A stretch of 64,000 nucleotides of DNA from Streptomyces gardneri (lineage in GTDB: Bacteria; Actinomycetota; Actinomycetes; Streptomycetales; Streptomycetaceae): NCBI RefSeq assembly GCF_006539185.1, contig NZ_BJMN01000032.1, positions 62,001-126,000 of the forward strand. The letters run 5' to 3'. The notes below the pieces were generated by a model, which saw nothing but the letters and a program-made list of their open reading frames with translations, made no database searches and was not told the origin of the DNA. This document shows, one piece after another, positions 56,542 to 64,000 of the stretch (position 1 is its first letter; each line of letters opens with the position of its first letter). Position numbers and translations under genes: made by a program.

Positions 56542-57897
56542 TCACACCTTCGCGTATCCGGGCCGGGTCTCCTGCTCCTCCGCGCCCTCGGCGGTCTCGG
56601 GTACGACCGCCGGCCGGCGAAGGTATACCGCCCAGGTGACGACGATGCAGGCCGCGTAGAAGGCGAGGAAGGCGACGAAGGCCCCGGTGCCGGTGCCGGC
56701 GGTCTGGAAGGACTGGCGGAAGGCGAGGTTGATGCCGAGTCCGCCGAGCGCCCCGACGGCGCCGATGAGGCCCATGGCGGCCCCGGAGAGCCGTCGCCCG
56801 TAGGCCTCGGCCGCTTCCCCGGCGAGGCCCTTGCGGTGCCCCTGGGCGAGGAAGATCGCCGGGATCATCTTGTACGTGGAGCCGTTGCCGAGGCCGCTGA
56901 GGACGAAGAGGCCGATGAAGCCGACGAGGAAGACGGTGAGGGACTCGGCCACGGAGGCGTAGATCACCACGCCGGTCGAGGCGGCCATCGCCGCGAAGGT
57001 CCACAGGGTGATGCGGGCGCCGCCGTGCCGGTCGGCGAGGGAGCCGCCGACGGGCCGGATGAGGGAGCCGAGGAGCGGGCCGATGAAGGTGAGCGAGGCC
57101 GCCTGGAGCGGGGTGCGTCCGAACTGGGTCTGGAGCACGAGCCCGAAGGCGAAGCTGTAGCCGATGAAGGAGCCGAAGGTGCCGATGTACAGGAAGGCCA
57201 TGATCCAGGTGTGGCGGGCCCGCACGGCCTCCTTCGCGGCTCCGGTGTCGTTCTTGACCGGGGCGAGGTTGTCCATGAAGAGCGCGGAGGACACGGCGGC
57301 GACGACGATCAGCGGCAGGTAGACGCCGAGCACGACCCTGGGGTGCATGGCCCCGGCGGTGCCGATGACGAGCAGGCCGACGAGCTGGACGACGGGGACG
57401 CCGATGTTGCCGCCGCCCGCGTTGAGGCCGAGCGCCCAGCCCTTCTTCCGCAGCGGGAAGAAGGCGTTGATGTTGGTCATGGAGGAGGCGAAGTTGCCGC
57501 CGCCGACGCCGGTGAGCGCGGCCACCAGGACGAACGTCGTGTACGAGGTGCCGGGCTCCATCACCGCGAAGGCGAAGCCGGCGGGGAGCAGGAGCAGCAG
57601 GGCGCTGAAGACGGTCCAGTTGCGGCCGCCGAAGCGGGCCACGGCGAAGGTGTACGGGATCCGGATCAGCGCGCCGACGAGGGTGGCGGTCGCGATCAGG
57701 AAGAACTTGCCTGCCGGGTCGATGCCGTACTGCGGCCCCATGAAGAGGACCATGACCGACCACAGGCTCCAGATGGAGAAGCCGATGTGCTCGGAGAACA
57801 CCGAGAACAGGAGGTTCCGCTTGGCGATCCGCTCCCCCTTCTCACGCCAGAAGGTCTCGTCCTCCGGTTCCCACTTCTCGATCCATCGGCCACCCAT
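56542..57897 (-). CDS. narK: Nitrate/nitrite transporter NarK
   Basis: A 451-residue MFS nitrate transporter with 12 membrane segments. The two nitrate signatures are present: GVGGGNFASSMTNINAFFP (helix 5) and SGLGNGSTYKMIP (helix 11), and the arginine-bearing helices are conserved (RIPYTFAVARFGGR, IRPVGGSLADRHGG). Starting at ATG 57897, GGAGG is 6 nt upstream; GTG 57900 is less well spaced. Cotranscription with nnaR is likely. The C-terminus is Glu-rich. It imports nitrate or exports nitrite. Confidence 0.94.
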   Translation of the reverse strand: MGGRWIEKWEPEDETFWREKGERIAKRNLLFSVFSEHIGFSIWSLWSVMVLFMGPQYGIDPAGKFFLIATATLVGALIRIPYTFAVARFGGRNWTVFSALLLLLPAGFAFAVMEPGTSYTTFVLVAALTGVGGGNFASSMTNINAFFPLRKKGWALGLNAGGGNIGVPVVQLVGLLVIGTAGAMHPRVVLGVYLPLIVVAAVSSALFMDNLAPVKNDTGAAKEAVRARHTWIMAFLYIGTFGSFIGYSFAFGLVLQTQFGRTPLQAASLTFIGPLLGSLIRPVGGSLADRHGGARITLWTFAAMAASTGVVIYASVAESLTVFLVGFIGLFVLSGLGNGSTYKMIPAIFLAQGHRKGLAGEAAEAYGRRLSGAAMGLIGAVGALGGLGINLAFRQSFQTAGTGTGAFVAFLAFYAACIVVTWAVYLRRPAVVPETAEGAEEQETRPGYAKV

Positions 57898-57934
57898 CAC
57901 GCACCTCCACGCAGTCGGAACCCTGATGTGCCCG

Positions 57935-57966
57935 ACGCTAGGGAGGCCGCGTTTCAGCCCGGTGCC
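57935..57966 (-). promoter_or_regulatory. narK promoter with a possible GlnR site
   Basis: On the minus strand TAGCGT (57940-57935) resembles a -10 box. Upstream lies GGCAC-6-GAAAC (57966-57951), which resembles a GlnR half-site pair (gTnAc-n6-GaAAc) with one deviation. The position near -23 to -38 would suit activation, and GlnR control of this locus is known from S. coelicolor; the match alone is weak. Confidence 0.35.
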
Positions 57967-58086
57967 GCGAGGTGACGGGGACGGAACCTTGCTCTCACCC
58001 GGAGTGCGGGGCCCCTGTGAGCGCCCCCCCTTTTTCTGCGCTCGGTTCCCCTCCGGGGCGCTGAAGCCGGGCTCACTCGCCGGGCC

Positions 58087-59088
58087 CTACTGGCGGACGT
58101 CTCCGCTCGCGGCGAGCGCTCCCGGCAGTCCCGGCTCCCCCTCCGGCAGCCAGCAGCCGGCCGGGCGGCGGTGCCAGCCCTCGCGGGCGCCGATCTCGGC
58201 GGCGGCGGCCCGCAGCGCGTCGAGGCCGGGATGGCGCAGCCCCTTGCGCCACACCAGGCTCACGGGCGACAGGGGTACGGGGTCGACGAGCGGGCGCAGC
58301 ACGCTGCCCGGCATGGACGGGAAGTCGACGACCGCGAGGACCGGGGTGCGGTGCTTGGCCATGATGCGGCCGAACTCCTCCTTGCCGACGGCGAGCGGCG
58401 CGGGCGGGGCGATCGCGATGCCGCGGCCGGCGAAGAGCCGGGCGGCGAGGTCGGTCCACTCGGGCGTGCGGTCGTTCCCCGCGCCCGCGTAGATCCGCTC
58501 CCCGGCGAGCCCGGCGAGCGGCACCTCGGGCAGGGCGGCGAGCGGGTGGTCCTCGGGGAGGATCACGGCCATCCGCTCGTACCGCACGAACGCGAAGTCG
58601 AGCCGCGCCCGCAGCCCGGCGTCGAGGCCTCCGTACCGGCCGAAGGAGGCGTCGATCCGGCCGGCGAGGATCTCCCGTACGGCTCCGGTGAGCCCGCTCT
58701 CGTAGCGGGCCATCAGTTCCTGTTCCGGGGCGAGTTCGCGGGCCCGGACCAGGACCGCCTCCGGGCCGAGGCCGGGGCTGTTGAGGTCGACGAGGAGCGG
58801 TCGGGGCGCGGCGCGGAAGGCTTCGCCGAGCTCGTCGTGGGCGGCCAGCACCCGTCGCGCGTACGGGAGAAGCCGTTCGCCGTCGGCGGTGAGGGCGACC
58901 TGCCGGGTGGTCCGCACGAAGAGCTCGGCGCCCAACTCCCGCTCCAGGCGCCGGATGTCACGGCTCAGGGCCTGCTGGGCGAGGTAGAGGCGGGCGGCGG
59001 CCCGGGTGAAGTGCAGCTCCTCGGCGACGGCGGTGAAGGCGCGCAGGAGGCGGGGGTCGATATCGTGCGAGGAGCCCGAGAAGGTCAC
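58087..59088 (-). CDS. LysR-family transcriptional regulator
   Basis: A 333-residue LysR regulator: HTH in DPRLLRAFTAVAEELHFTRA, ARLYLAQQALSRDIRRLERE, LGAELFVRTTRQVALTADG, then a periplasmic-binding-like effector domain (about 95-300). A GTG start at 59088 has a TTAAAT box 7 nt upstream and no ribosome site, suggesting a leaderless transcript; the alternative GTG at 59124 would add 12 residues and bring in a TTA codon. It diverges from the MFS gene at 59172, a likely target. The effector is unknown. Confidence 0.85.
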   Translation of the reverse strand: MTFSGSSHDIDPRLLRAFTAVAEELHFTRAAARLYLAQQALSRDIRRLERELGAELFVRTTRQVALTADGERLLPYARRVLAAHDELGEAFRAAPRPLLVDLNSPGLGPEAVLVRARELAPEQELMARYESGLTGAVREILAGRIDASFGRYGGLDAGLRARLDFAFVRYERMAVILPEDHPLAALPEVPLAGLAGERIYAGAGNDRTPEWTDLAARLFAGRGIAIAPPAPLAVGKEEFGRIMAKHRTPVLAVVDFPSMPGSVLRPLVDPVPLSPVSLVWRKGLRHPGLDALRAAAAEIGAREGWHRRPAGCWLPEGEPGLPGALAASGDVRQ

Positions 59089-59171
59089 CGCCGCATTTAA
59101 CAACACGGGTGCGTGAATGGCCACCGATCAGGTGTTGGACCGGCGGGGACCCCGCCGTCGAACCTTGATCC

Positions 59172-60491
59172 ATGCCACCACCGGACCTCACCCTCACCCC
59201 GGCGGGCCCGGCCCTCGCCCCCCGCTACGGCGACCACCCGCGCCCCGGGCACCACCCCGCCGAGCCCCGGACCACCGAAGACCGCCCCACCCCTTCCCCC
59301 GCCCGCAGGGCCACCCTTCCCCGCAACCCCTACGTCCGCCTCTTCGCCCTCCCCGGCACCCGCGCCTTCACCGCCGGGAACCTGATCGCCCGCATGCCCA
59401 GCGGCATGTTCGGCGTCAGCGCCGTGATCATGATCGCGGGCCGCTACGACTCCTACGCCCTGGCCGGCGCGGTCACCGCGACCGGAATGGCCGCCGGGGC
59501 CCTGGCCGCCCCCTGGATCGCCCGGCTCGTCGACCGGCGCGGCCAGGCGCGCGTCGCCGTCCCGGCCGCGGCGTACATGGCCCTGGGCCAGCTGCTCCTG
59601 GCCCTCTGCGTCCACGAGAAGGCCCCCGCCTGGACGCTCTTCCTCATCACCGCCACCACCGCCACCGCCCCGAACATGGGGGGCATGTCCCGGGCCCGCT
59701 GGGCGCACCTCCTCCGGGACGACCCGGACGCCCTGCACACCGCCAACTCCTTCGAGCAGGCCGTCGACGAACTCTGCTTCATGCTCGGCCCGGTGCTCGC
59801 CGCGCTCCTCGGCTCGGTGCTCTTCCCGGAGGCCGGCACCGTCGCGGCCGCGGCCCTCTTCCTCGGCGGCGCTCTGCTGCTCGCCGCACAGCGCTCCACC
59901 GAGCCCCCGATCGCGCCCCGTACCGCGGCGGGCTCGCCGCTGCGGACCCGGGGCATGGTGCCGCTCCTCGCGGTCTTCCTCGCCACCGGTGCGGTCTTCG
60001 GCTCCATGGAGGTGGTGGCCCTGGCATACGTGGACGGCCCCGTCGCCGGCCCCGTCCTGGCCCTCCAGGCCGCCGGCTCGTGCGCGGCGGGCCTCCTCTA
60101 CGGCCGTGCCCGCCGCACCGCCCGGCTCCCCGCCTGCCTGGCCGCCATGGCCGTGGTGATGGCGATGCCGCTGCTCGCCGCCACGACCGGCTCGCTCCTC
60201 GCGCTCGCGGGCGGCCTGCTGGTGGCGGGCATGGCGACGGCCCCGACGATGGTCACGGGCATGGGCCTGGTCCAGCGCCTGACGCCCGCGTCCCAGCTGA
60301 ACGAAGGCATGACCCTCGCGGTGACCGCGCTCCTCGCCGGCGTCGCGGCGGGCTCCGCCACCGGCGGCTGGGCCGCCGACCACTCCCCCTTCCCCGCCTT
60401 CGGCTTCCTCGTCCCGATCGCGGCGGCGAGCCTGGCACTCGCGCTGTGCACGGCGACCGGGGTGGGTCGGCGCACCCGCGTCCAGGCATGA
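59172..60491 (+). CDS. MFS transporter
   Basis: A 439-residue MFS protein. A ~50-residue Pro-rich cytoplasmic head precedes twelve hydrophobic segments; loop 2-3 holds APWIARLVDRRGQARVAV (GxxxDRxG type) and loop 4 has DALHTANSFEQAVDELCFMLGP, typical of the actinobacterial MFS_1 group near LysR regulators. No strong ribosome site at ATG 59172, so the mRNA may be leaderless or the start may be internal. Divergent from the LysR regulator. Substrate unknown. Confidence 0.82.
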   Translation: MPPPDLTLTPAGPALAPRYGDHPRPGHHPAEPRTTEDRPTPSPARRATLPRNPYVRLFALPGTRAFTAGNLIARMPSGMFGVSAVIMIAGRYDSYALAGAVTATGMAAGALAAPWIARLVDRRGQARVAVPAAAYMALGQLLLALCVHEKAPAWTLFLITATTATAPNMGGMSRARWAHLLRDDPDALHTANSFEQAVDELCFMLGPVLAALLGSVLFPEAGTVAAAALFLGGALLLAAQRSTEPPIAPRTAAGSPLRTRGMVPLLAVFLATGAVFGSMEVVALAYVDGPVAGPVLALQAAGSCAAGLLYGRARRTARLPACLAAMAVVMAMPLLAATTGSLLALAGGLLVAGMATAPTMVTGMGLVQRLTPASQLNEGMTLAVTALLAGVAAGSATGGWAADHSPFPAFGFLVPIAAASLALALCTATGVGRRTRVQA

Positions 60492-60494
60492 CAA

Positions 60495-60525
60495 AGGCCC
60501 GGCAGTCGTGACGACTGCCGGGCCT
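60495..60525. terminator. Terminator between the MFS gene and ssrA
   Basis: A perfect 14-bp stem (60495-60508 with 60512-60525), loop TGA, starting 3 bp after the MFS stop. It also lies just beyond the 3' end of the convergent tmRNA gene, so it can serve both. Confidence 0.85.
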
Positions 60526-60543
60526 CTGCCCACATGGGATGAG

Positions 60544-60935
60544 TGGAGATGGCGGGAATCGAACCCGCGTCCAACGGTGCGGAATCAGGGCTTCTCCGTG
60601 TGCAGTCTGGTGCGAGTTTCTCAGCCCTCCGGATCACCCAGACAAGTCCGGAACGGGCTCAGCCACTGTTTGATTTCCCTCCAACCCCCGTGACCGGGGC
60701 TGGAGGTTTAGATCCCTAAATGACGCCAGGATCCGGGTCGGGACCACCCCCGGGCTGACGCTCCTCACAGAGGCTTCTGTTCGTTACCTAAAAATTAGGC
60801 AGCGAGGGCGAAGCGGGAGTTATCGCTCTTGGTGTTGGCGATTATTGGTTGCGACATATGGTTTACGAGATCATTGCCGCTTCCTCGACACGCTTCCCAC
60901 TGCTTCGACATCCGCTGTCGAAACCGATCATCCCC
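60544..60935 (-). ncRNA. ssrA: tmRNA (transfer-messenger RNA)
   Basis: About 392 nt, 5' end at 60935. The 5' GGGGATG pairs with the 3' CATCTCC to form the acceptor stem, followed by discriminator A; CCA is not encoded. The T-arm GCGGGTTCGATTCCCGC lies at the 3' end. The tag frame begins at GCC (60839) and encodes ANTKSDNSRFALAA, stop TAA at 60797-60795. In Streptomyces the tag ends in LAA for ClpXP/ClpAP recognition. It rescues stalled ribosomes with SmpB encoded just upstream (61016-61564). Confidence 0.96.
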
Positions 60936-61015
60936 ATGTTGTTTTTTCAAAGGTCGCACCCTCTGTGGGGTGCAGAGCCCATCGTACGTGACCGACGGGT
61001 GCCCGTGCCAGCGAA

Positions 61016-61564
61016 TTAGCCGCGCTCGGCGGCCTGGGCCGCCCGCTGCTTCCGCTTCGCCGCCGCGACGGCCCGGTTCGTCTCGCGCGTGTCCTGCTTC
61101 TCGCGGAGCGTCTGGCGCTTGTCGTACTCCTTCTTGCCCTTGGCGAGCGCGATCTCGCACTTCACCCGGCCGCCCAGGAAGTACAGCGCGAGGGGCACGA
61201 TCGTGTGACCCGTCTCCGACGCCTTCGACTCCAGCTTGTCGATCTCGGCGCGGTGCAGCAGCAGCTTGCGCTTGCGCTTCGCCGAGTGGTTGGTCCAGCT
61301 GCCCTGCATGTACTCCGGGACGTGGATGTTGTGCAGCCACGCCTCGTGGTTGTCGATCTGGACGAAGCCGTCGACCAGCGAGGCCCGGCCCATCCGCAGC
61401 GACTTCACCTCGGTGCCCATGAGCACGACACCGCACTCGTAGGTGTCGATGATGTGGTAGTCGTGGCGCGCCTTCTTGTTCTGCGCGATCAGCTTGCGCT
61501 CGGGCGCCTTGTCCGTCGTCTTCTTCGCAGGCTTGCCCTGCACGTTCACGAGTCCCTTTGCCAT
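61016..61564 (-). CDS. smpB: SsrA-binding protein SmpB
   Basis: A 182-residue tmRNA partner. The OB-fold core is intact: ARHDYHIIDTYECGVVLMGT, EVKSLRMGRASLVDGFV, EAWLHNIHVPEYMQGS and the HTIVPLALYFLGGRVKCEIAL block, followed by the C-terminal helix GKKEYDKRQTLREKQ that enters the mRNA channel. The N-terminal ~25 residues and C-terminal Ala/Arg tail are somewhat longer than in E. coli (160 aa). The gene lies 80 bp upstream of ssrA and 18 bp after the processing protease. No ribosome site is obvious at the ATG. Confidence 0.97.
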   Translation of the reverse strand: MAKGLVNVQGKPAKKTTDKAPERKLIAQNKKARHDYHIIDTYECGVVLMGTEVKSLRMGRASLVDGFVQIDNHEAWLHNIHVPEYMQGSWTNHSAKRKRKLLLHRAEIDKLESKASETGHTIVPLALYFLGGRVKCEIALAKGKKEYDKRQTLREKQDTRETNRAVAAAKRKQRAAQAAERG

Positions 61565-61582
61565 AGTGCGGTCATTTTCGCA

Positions 61583-62752
61583 CTACGAGCCCCCTCCGAG
61601 GCCACTCAATACCGTACGGGCCCGCTCCTCGGCCTTCTCCGCGGCCGTCAGGTCGGGGGTGATGCCCCGGCCGTCCACCGCGTGCCCGGCGGGCGTGCGG
61701 TAGTGGCCGACGGTCAGCTCCGCGACGGAACCGTCCGGCAGCGCGCTCGGCATCTGCACCGAGCCCTTGCCGAAGGTCCGCGAGCCGACCGTGACCGCCC
61801 GGCCCCGGTCCTGGAGGGCGCCGGTGAGCAGCTCGGCCGCGCTCATCGTGCCGCCGTCGATCAGCGCCACCAGGGGCCGGCCGGTGTCGCCGCCCCCGTC
61901 CGCGTACACGGCCCGCTCCTCGCCCTCGACGTCGTACGTGGCGACCAGGCCGCCGTCGAGGAAGGCGGAGGCGGCGACGGCGGCCTCCGCGACCAGGCCG
62001 CCGGAGTTGCCCCGCAGGTCCAGGAGGACTCCGGCGCCGGTCGGGGCGTCCCGTACGGCGTCCCGTACGCGCGCACCCGCACCCTTGGTGAAGGCGGCCA
62101 CCTTGATCAGGACGGCCCCGTCGTCGAGGCGGCGGACGGTCACCGGGTCCGTCGCGAGCCGGGCCCTGCGCAGGGTCTCCGTCCAGGCGGACCGGCCGCG
62201 CTCGACCCGGAGGGCGACGGCCGACCCGGGGACGCCGTCGCCGCGGAGCAGGGAGACGACCTCGGAGACGGACAGCCCGCCGACCGGGCGCCCGTCGACG
62301 GAGACGAGCCGGTCGCCGGCCCGGAGCCCGGCCCGCTCGGCGGGGCCGCCCGCCTGGACGCGGGTCACCTTGACCCTGCCCTCGGCGTCGCGGCCCGCGG
62401 AGAGGCCCACGCCCGTGTAGGTGCCGTCGAGGGCCTGCTCGAAGTCGGCGTACTCCTTCTTGTCGTACACCGCGCCCCAGCGGTCACCGCTGCGGCTGAC
62501 GAACTCCTCGGCGGCCTGCTTGCCCGACTTCCCGTCGGCCATGGCCGCGGCGGCGGCCCGGTTCAGGGCGGCGCGGTCCACGGTGGACGTACGGGCGGCA
62601 TCCGGCGACTCCGCGCCCGCCGCGTCCCGCCGGGGCAGGGACCCCGTGGCGGCGGCGGTGGCGAGGACACCGGTGAAGACCAACGTCAGAACGGCCCCAC
62701 GGAGCACTCCGCGGGGCCGGATACAGAAGTGGCGATCGGAGCCGGCCGACAT
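61583..62752 (-). CDS. Carboxyl-terminal processing protease (S41)
   Basis: A 389-residue membrane-anchored or secreted protease. N-terminal hydrophobic segment (about 17-40), then a PDZ domain (YTGVGLSAG, VTRVQAGGPAERAGLRAGDRLVSVDG, about 115-195) and the S41 catalytic domain with Ser in DGGTMSAAELLTGAL and Lys in SRTFGKGSVQMP, the Ser-Lys dyad of tail-specific proteases. Its place between ftsX and smpB is normal for actinobacteria. It probably trims C-termini of exported proteins. ATG 62752 chosen; a Met nine codons further upstream is possible. Confidence 0.93.
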   Translation of the reverse strand: MSAGSDRHFCIRPRGVLRGAVLTLVFTGVLATAAATGSLPRRDAAGAESPDAARTSTVDRAALNRAAAAAMADGKSGKQAAEEFVSRSGDRWGAVYDKKEYADFEQALDGTYTGVGLSAGRDAEGRVKVTRVQAGGPAERAGLRAGDRLVSVDGRPVGGLSVSEVVSLLRGDGVPGSAVALRVERGRSAWTETLRRARLATDPVTVRRLDDGAVLIKVAAFTKGAGARVRDAVRDAPTGAGVLLDLRGNSGGLVAEAAVAASAFLDGGLVATYDVEGEERAVYADGGGDTGRPLVALIDGGTMSAAELLTGALQDRGRAVTVGSRTFGKGSVQMPSALPDGSVAELTVGHYRTPAGHAVDGRGITPDLTAAEKAEERARTVLSGLGGGS

Positions 62753-62830
62753 GGCGCCCACTCTAGGACAAGGCAATGGCGCCGCACGGGCTTTGCCCGC
62801 ACGACGCCATCCACTGCCAGGGGTGTCTTC

Positions 62831-63748
62831 TCACACCTTCAGGTACTTGCGCAGCGCGATGAACGCGGCAACGGCCGGCATGAGCAGACCGATCGCGAGC
62901 ACGAGCGGCAGCTTGGCGAAGACGGCGTCCCAGCCGATGAAGTTGACGAGCTGCATCTTCTCGGCGAGCGCGATGCCGTGGTCGATGAGGAAGTACCGGC
63001 CGACGAGCAGGAGCACACAGGCGACGCCGCCGCCGAGGAGTCCGGCGAAGGCGGCCTCCATGATGAACGGCATCTGGATGTAGAAGCTCGACGCTCCGAC
63101 GAGTCGCATGATGCCCGTCTCGCGGCGGCGGCTGAAGGCCGAGACGCGGACGGTGTTGACGATCAGCATCAGGGCGATCACCAGCATCAGACCCATGACG
63201 CCGAGGGCGGCGATGTTCATGCCGTTCATCAGGTCGAAGAGGTTCTGCAGGATGTTCCGCTGGTCCTGGACCGACTCGACGCCGTCACGGCCGGCGACGG
63301 CCGTGGCGACCACCTTGTACTTCTCCGGGTCCTTGAGCTTGACCCGGAACGACTCCTGCATCTGGTCCGGCGTGATGACGGAGGCGATGGCGGTGTCGCT
63401 GTACTGCTCCTTGTAGTGCTTGAAGGCCTCGTCGGCGGACTCGTGGTGGACGTCCTCCACGATGTCCATCTCCCGCAGATCGGCCTCGATCTGTTCCTTC
63501 TGCTGCGCCGTGACCGCGCCCTTGGCGCACTTGGGCGCGGTGGCCGCGTCCGTCTTGTTGCACAGGAAGATGGAGACGTTGACCTTGTCGTACCAGTAGT
63601 CCTTCATCGTGCTGACCTGCTCGCGCATGAGCAGCGCGCCGCCGAAGAGGGCGAGCGAGAGGGCCACGGAGACGATGACGGCGAAGGTCATCGTCAGGTT
63701 GCGCCGGAGGCCGACGCCGATCTCGGAGAGCACGAACTGAGCGCGCAT
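62831..63748 (-). CDS. ftsX: Cell division protein FtsX
   Basis: A 305-residue membrane subunit of the FtsEX complex, which activates peptidoglycan hydrolases at division sites. Four membrane segments: TFAVIVSVALSLALFGGAL (about 20-38), two around 170-240 with a RRRETGIMRLVGAS loop, and one near the C-terminus. The large extracellular loop between segments 1 and 2 has the Cys pair (FLCNKTDAATAPKC) that may form a disulfide. It follows ftsE by 37 bp. Confidence 0.95.
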   Translation of the reverse strand: MRAQFVLSEIGVGLRRNLTMTFAVIVSVALSLALFGGALLMREQVSTMKDYWYDKVNVSIFLCNKTDAATAPKCAKGAVTAQQKEQIEADLREMDIVEDVHHESADEAFKHYKEQYSDTAIASVITPDQMQESFRVKLKDPEKYKVVATAVAGRDGVESVQDQRNILQNLFDLMNGMNIAALGVMGLMLVIALMLIVNTVRVSAFSRRRETGIMRLVGASSFYIQMPFIMEAAFAGLLGGGVACVLLLVGRYFLIDHGIALAEKMQLVNFIGWDAVFAKLPLVLAIGLLMPAVAAFIALRKYLKV

Positions 63749-63785
63749 GGTGACTGCTTCCCCTACCTGTTCTTCCCCGGCCCGC

Positions 63786-64000
63786 TCAGTGCTGGTATCC
63801 GTAGACGCCGCGTGCCTGGTCGCGGACGAGACGGCCCTTCTCGAGCTCGATGACGCGCTTGCGCATCTGGTCGACGATGTTCTGGTCGTGGGTCGCCATG
63901 ACGACGGTGGTCCCTGTCCTGTTGATGCGGTCGAGCAGCTTCATGATGCCGACGGAGGTCTGCGGGTCGAGGTTGCCGGTGGGCTCGTCGGCGATCAGCA
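63786..64000 (-). CDS. ftsE: Cell division ATP-binding protein FtsE (3' part)
   Basis: Only the last ~70 codons are inside the window; the gene continues to the right. The visible part contains the ABC Walker B segment LIADEPTGNLDP, the H-loop (VMATHDQNIV) and the ending VIELEKGRLVRDQARGVYGY. Signature and Walker A lie outside. It forms a complex with FtsX downstream. Confidence 0.93.
   Translation of the reverse strand, partial: LIADEPTGNLDPQTSVGIMKLLDRINRTGTTVVMATHDQNIVDQMRKRVIELEKGRLVRDQARGVYGYQH

Overview
The window is high-GC DNA from an actinomycete, almost certainly a Streptomyces species. The pointers are strong G/C preference at third codon positions, frequent GTG starts, an SsgA-family sporulation protein, an actinobacterial HU protein, an ABC sugar importer without its own ATPase, the NarK/HemD-like regulator pair, and the ssrA-smpB-ctp-ftsX-ftsE block. 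From memory, much of the gene order (ssgG, hppD, GH20, murA, hup, malic enzyme, helD, nnaR/narK, smpB, ftsX/E) matches S. coelicolor around SCO2923-SCO2969. I could not check that here.

Left arm (1-20.8 kb) is chromosomal housekeeping and transport. It holds the start of a proline-rich membrane-type protein, ssgG, a GlcD-type flavin oxidase, a TPR protein, hppD (tyrosine breakdown) with a divergent AsnC/Lrp regulator, and an ArsR-type regulator with a phased operator array followed by a 64-aa ORF and an MFS exporter. Next come a Lon-domain protein, a Tat-type PAF-acetylhydrolase-like enzyme, a DUF5937-like regulator, an IclR regulator, a DEAD/DEAH helicase, an RHH/Doc toxin-antitoxin pair whose Doc has lost its catalytic His, another MFS exporter, and a DrrAB-like ABC exporter with a DUF4097 protein controlled by a divergent HTH_38-MarR fusion.

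A tRNA-Cys(GCA) gene at 20.9 kb marks the start of the most unusual region (21.0-37.2 kb). This is a type VII secretion (ESX/WXG100)-associated locus without any core secretion ATPase. It has two paralogous three-gene modules (small WXG-like protein, ~770-aa DUF6571-type WXG protein, lipoprotein) on the minus strand. Between them are three plus-strand genes: one pseudokinase and two membrane Ser/Thr kinases with PQQ-type propeller sensor domains. The right-hand module continues upstream into a mycosin-type protease, a PPE-like Pro/Gly-rich WXG protein and another WXG100-like protein. A reasonable reading is a secreted effector, lipoprotein (immunity or receptor), protease and kinase system that uses a secretion core encoded elsewhere.

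Right arm (37.3-64 kb): a three-subunit xanthine dehydrogenase-family operon (FAD, 2Fe-2S with a 290-residue disordered extension, Mo subunit lacking the usual catalytic Glu); a GH20 hexosaminidase with a sugar ABC importer; DUF3039, YqgE, murA and hup; NAD-type malic enzyme with an ACT domain; a possible structured RNA; a HelD-type RNA-polymerase recycling helicase; a GNAT; the nnaR/narK nitrate genes; a LysR regulator divergent from an MFS transporter; and finally tmRNA, smpB, a C-terminal processing protease, ftsX and the 3' end of ftsE, all read leftward.
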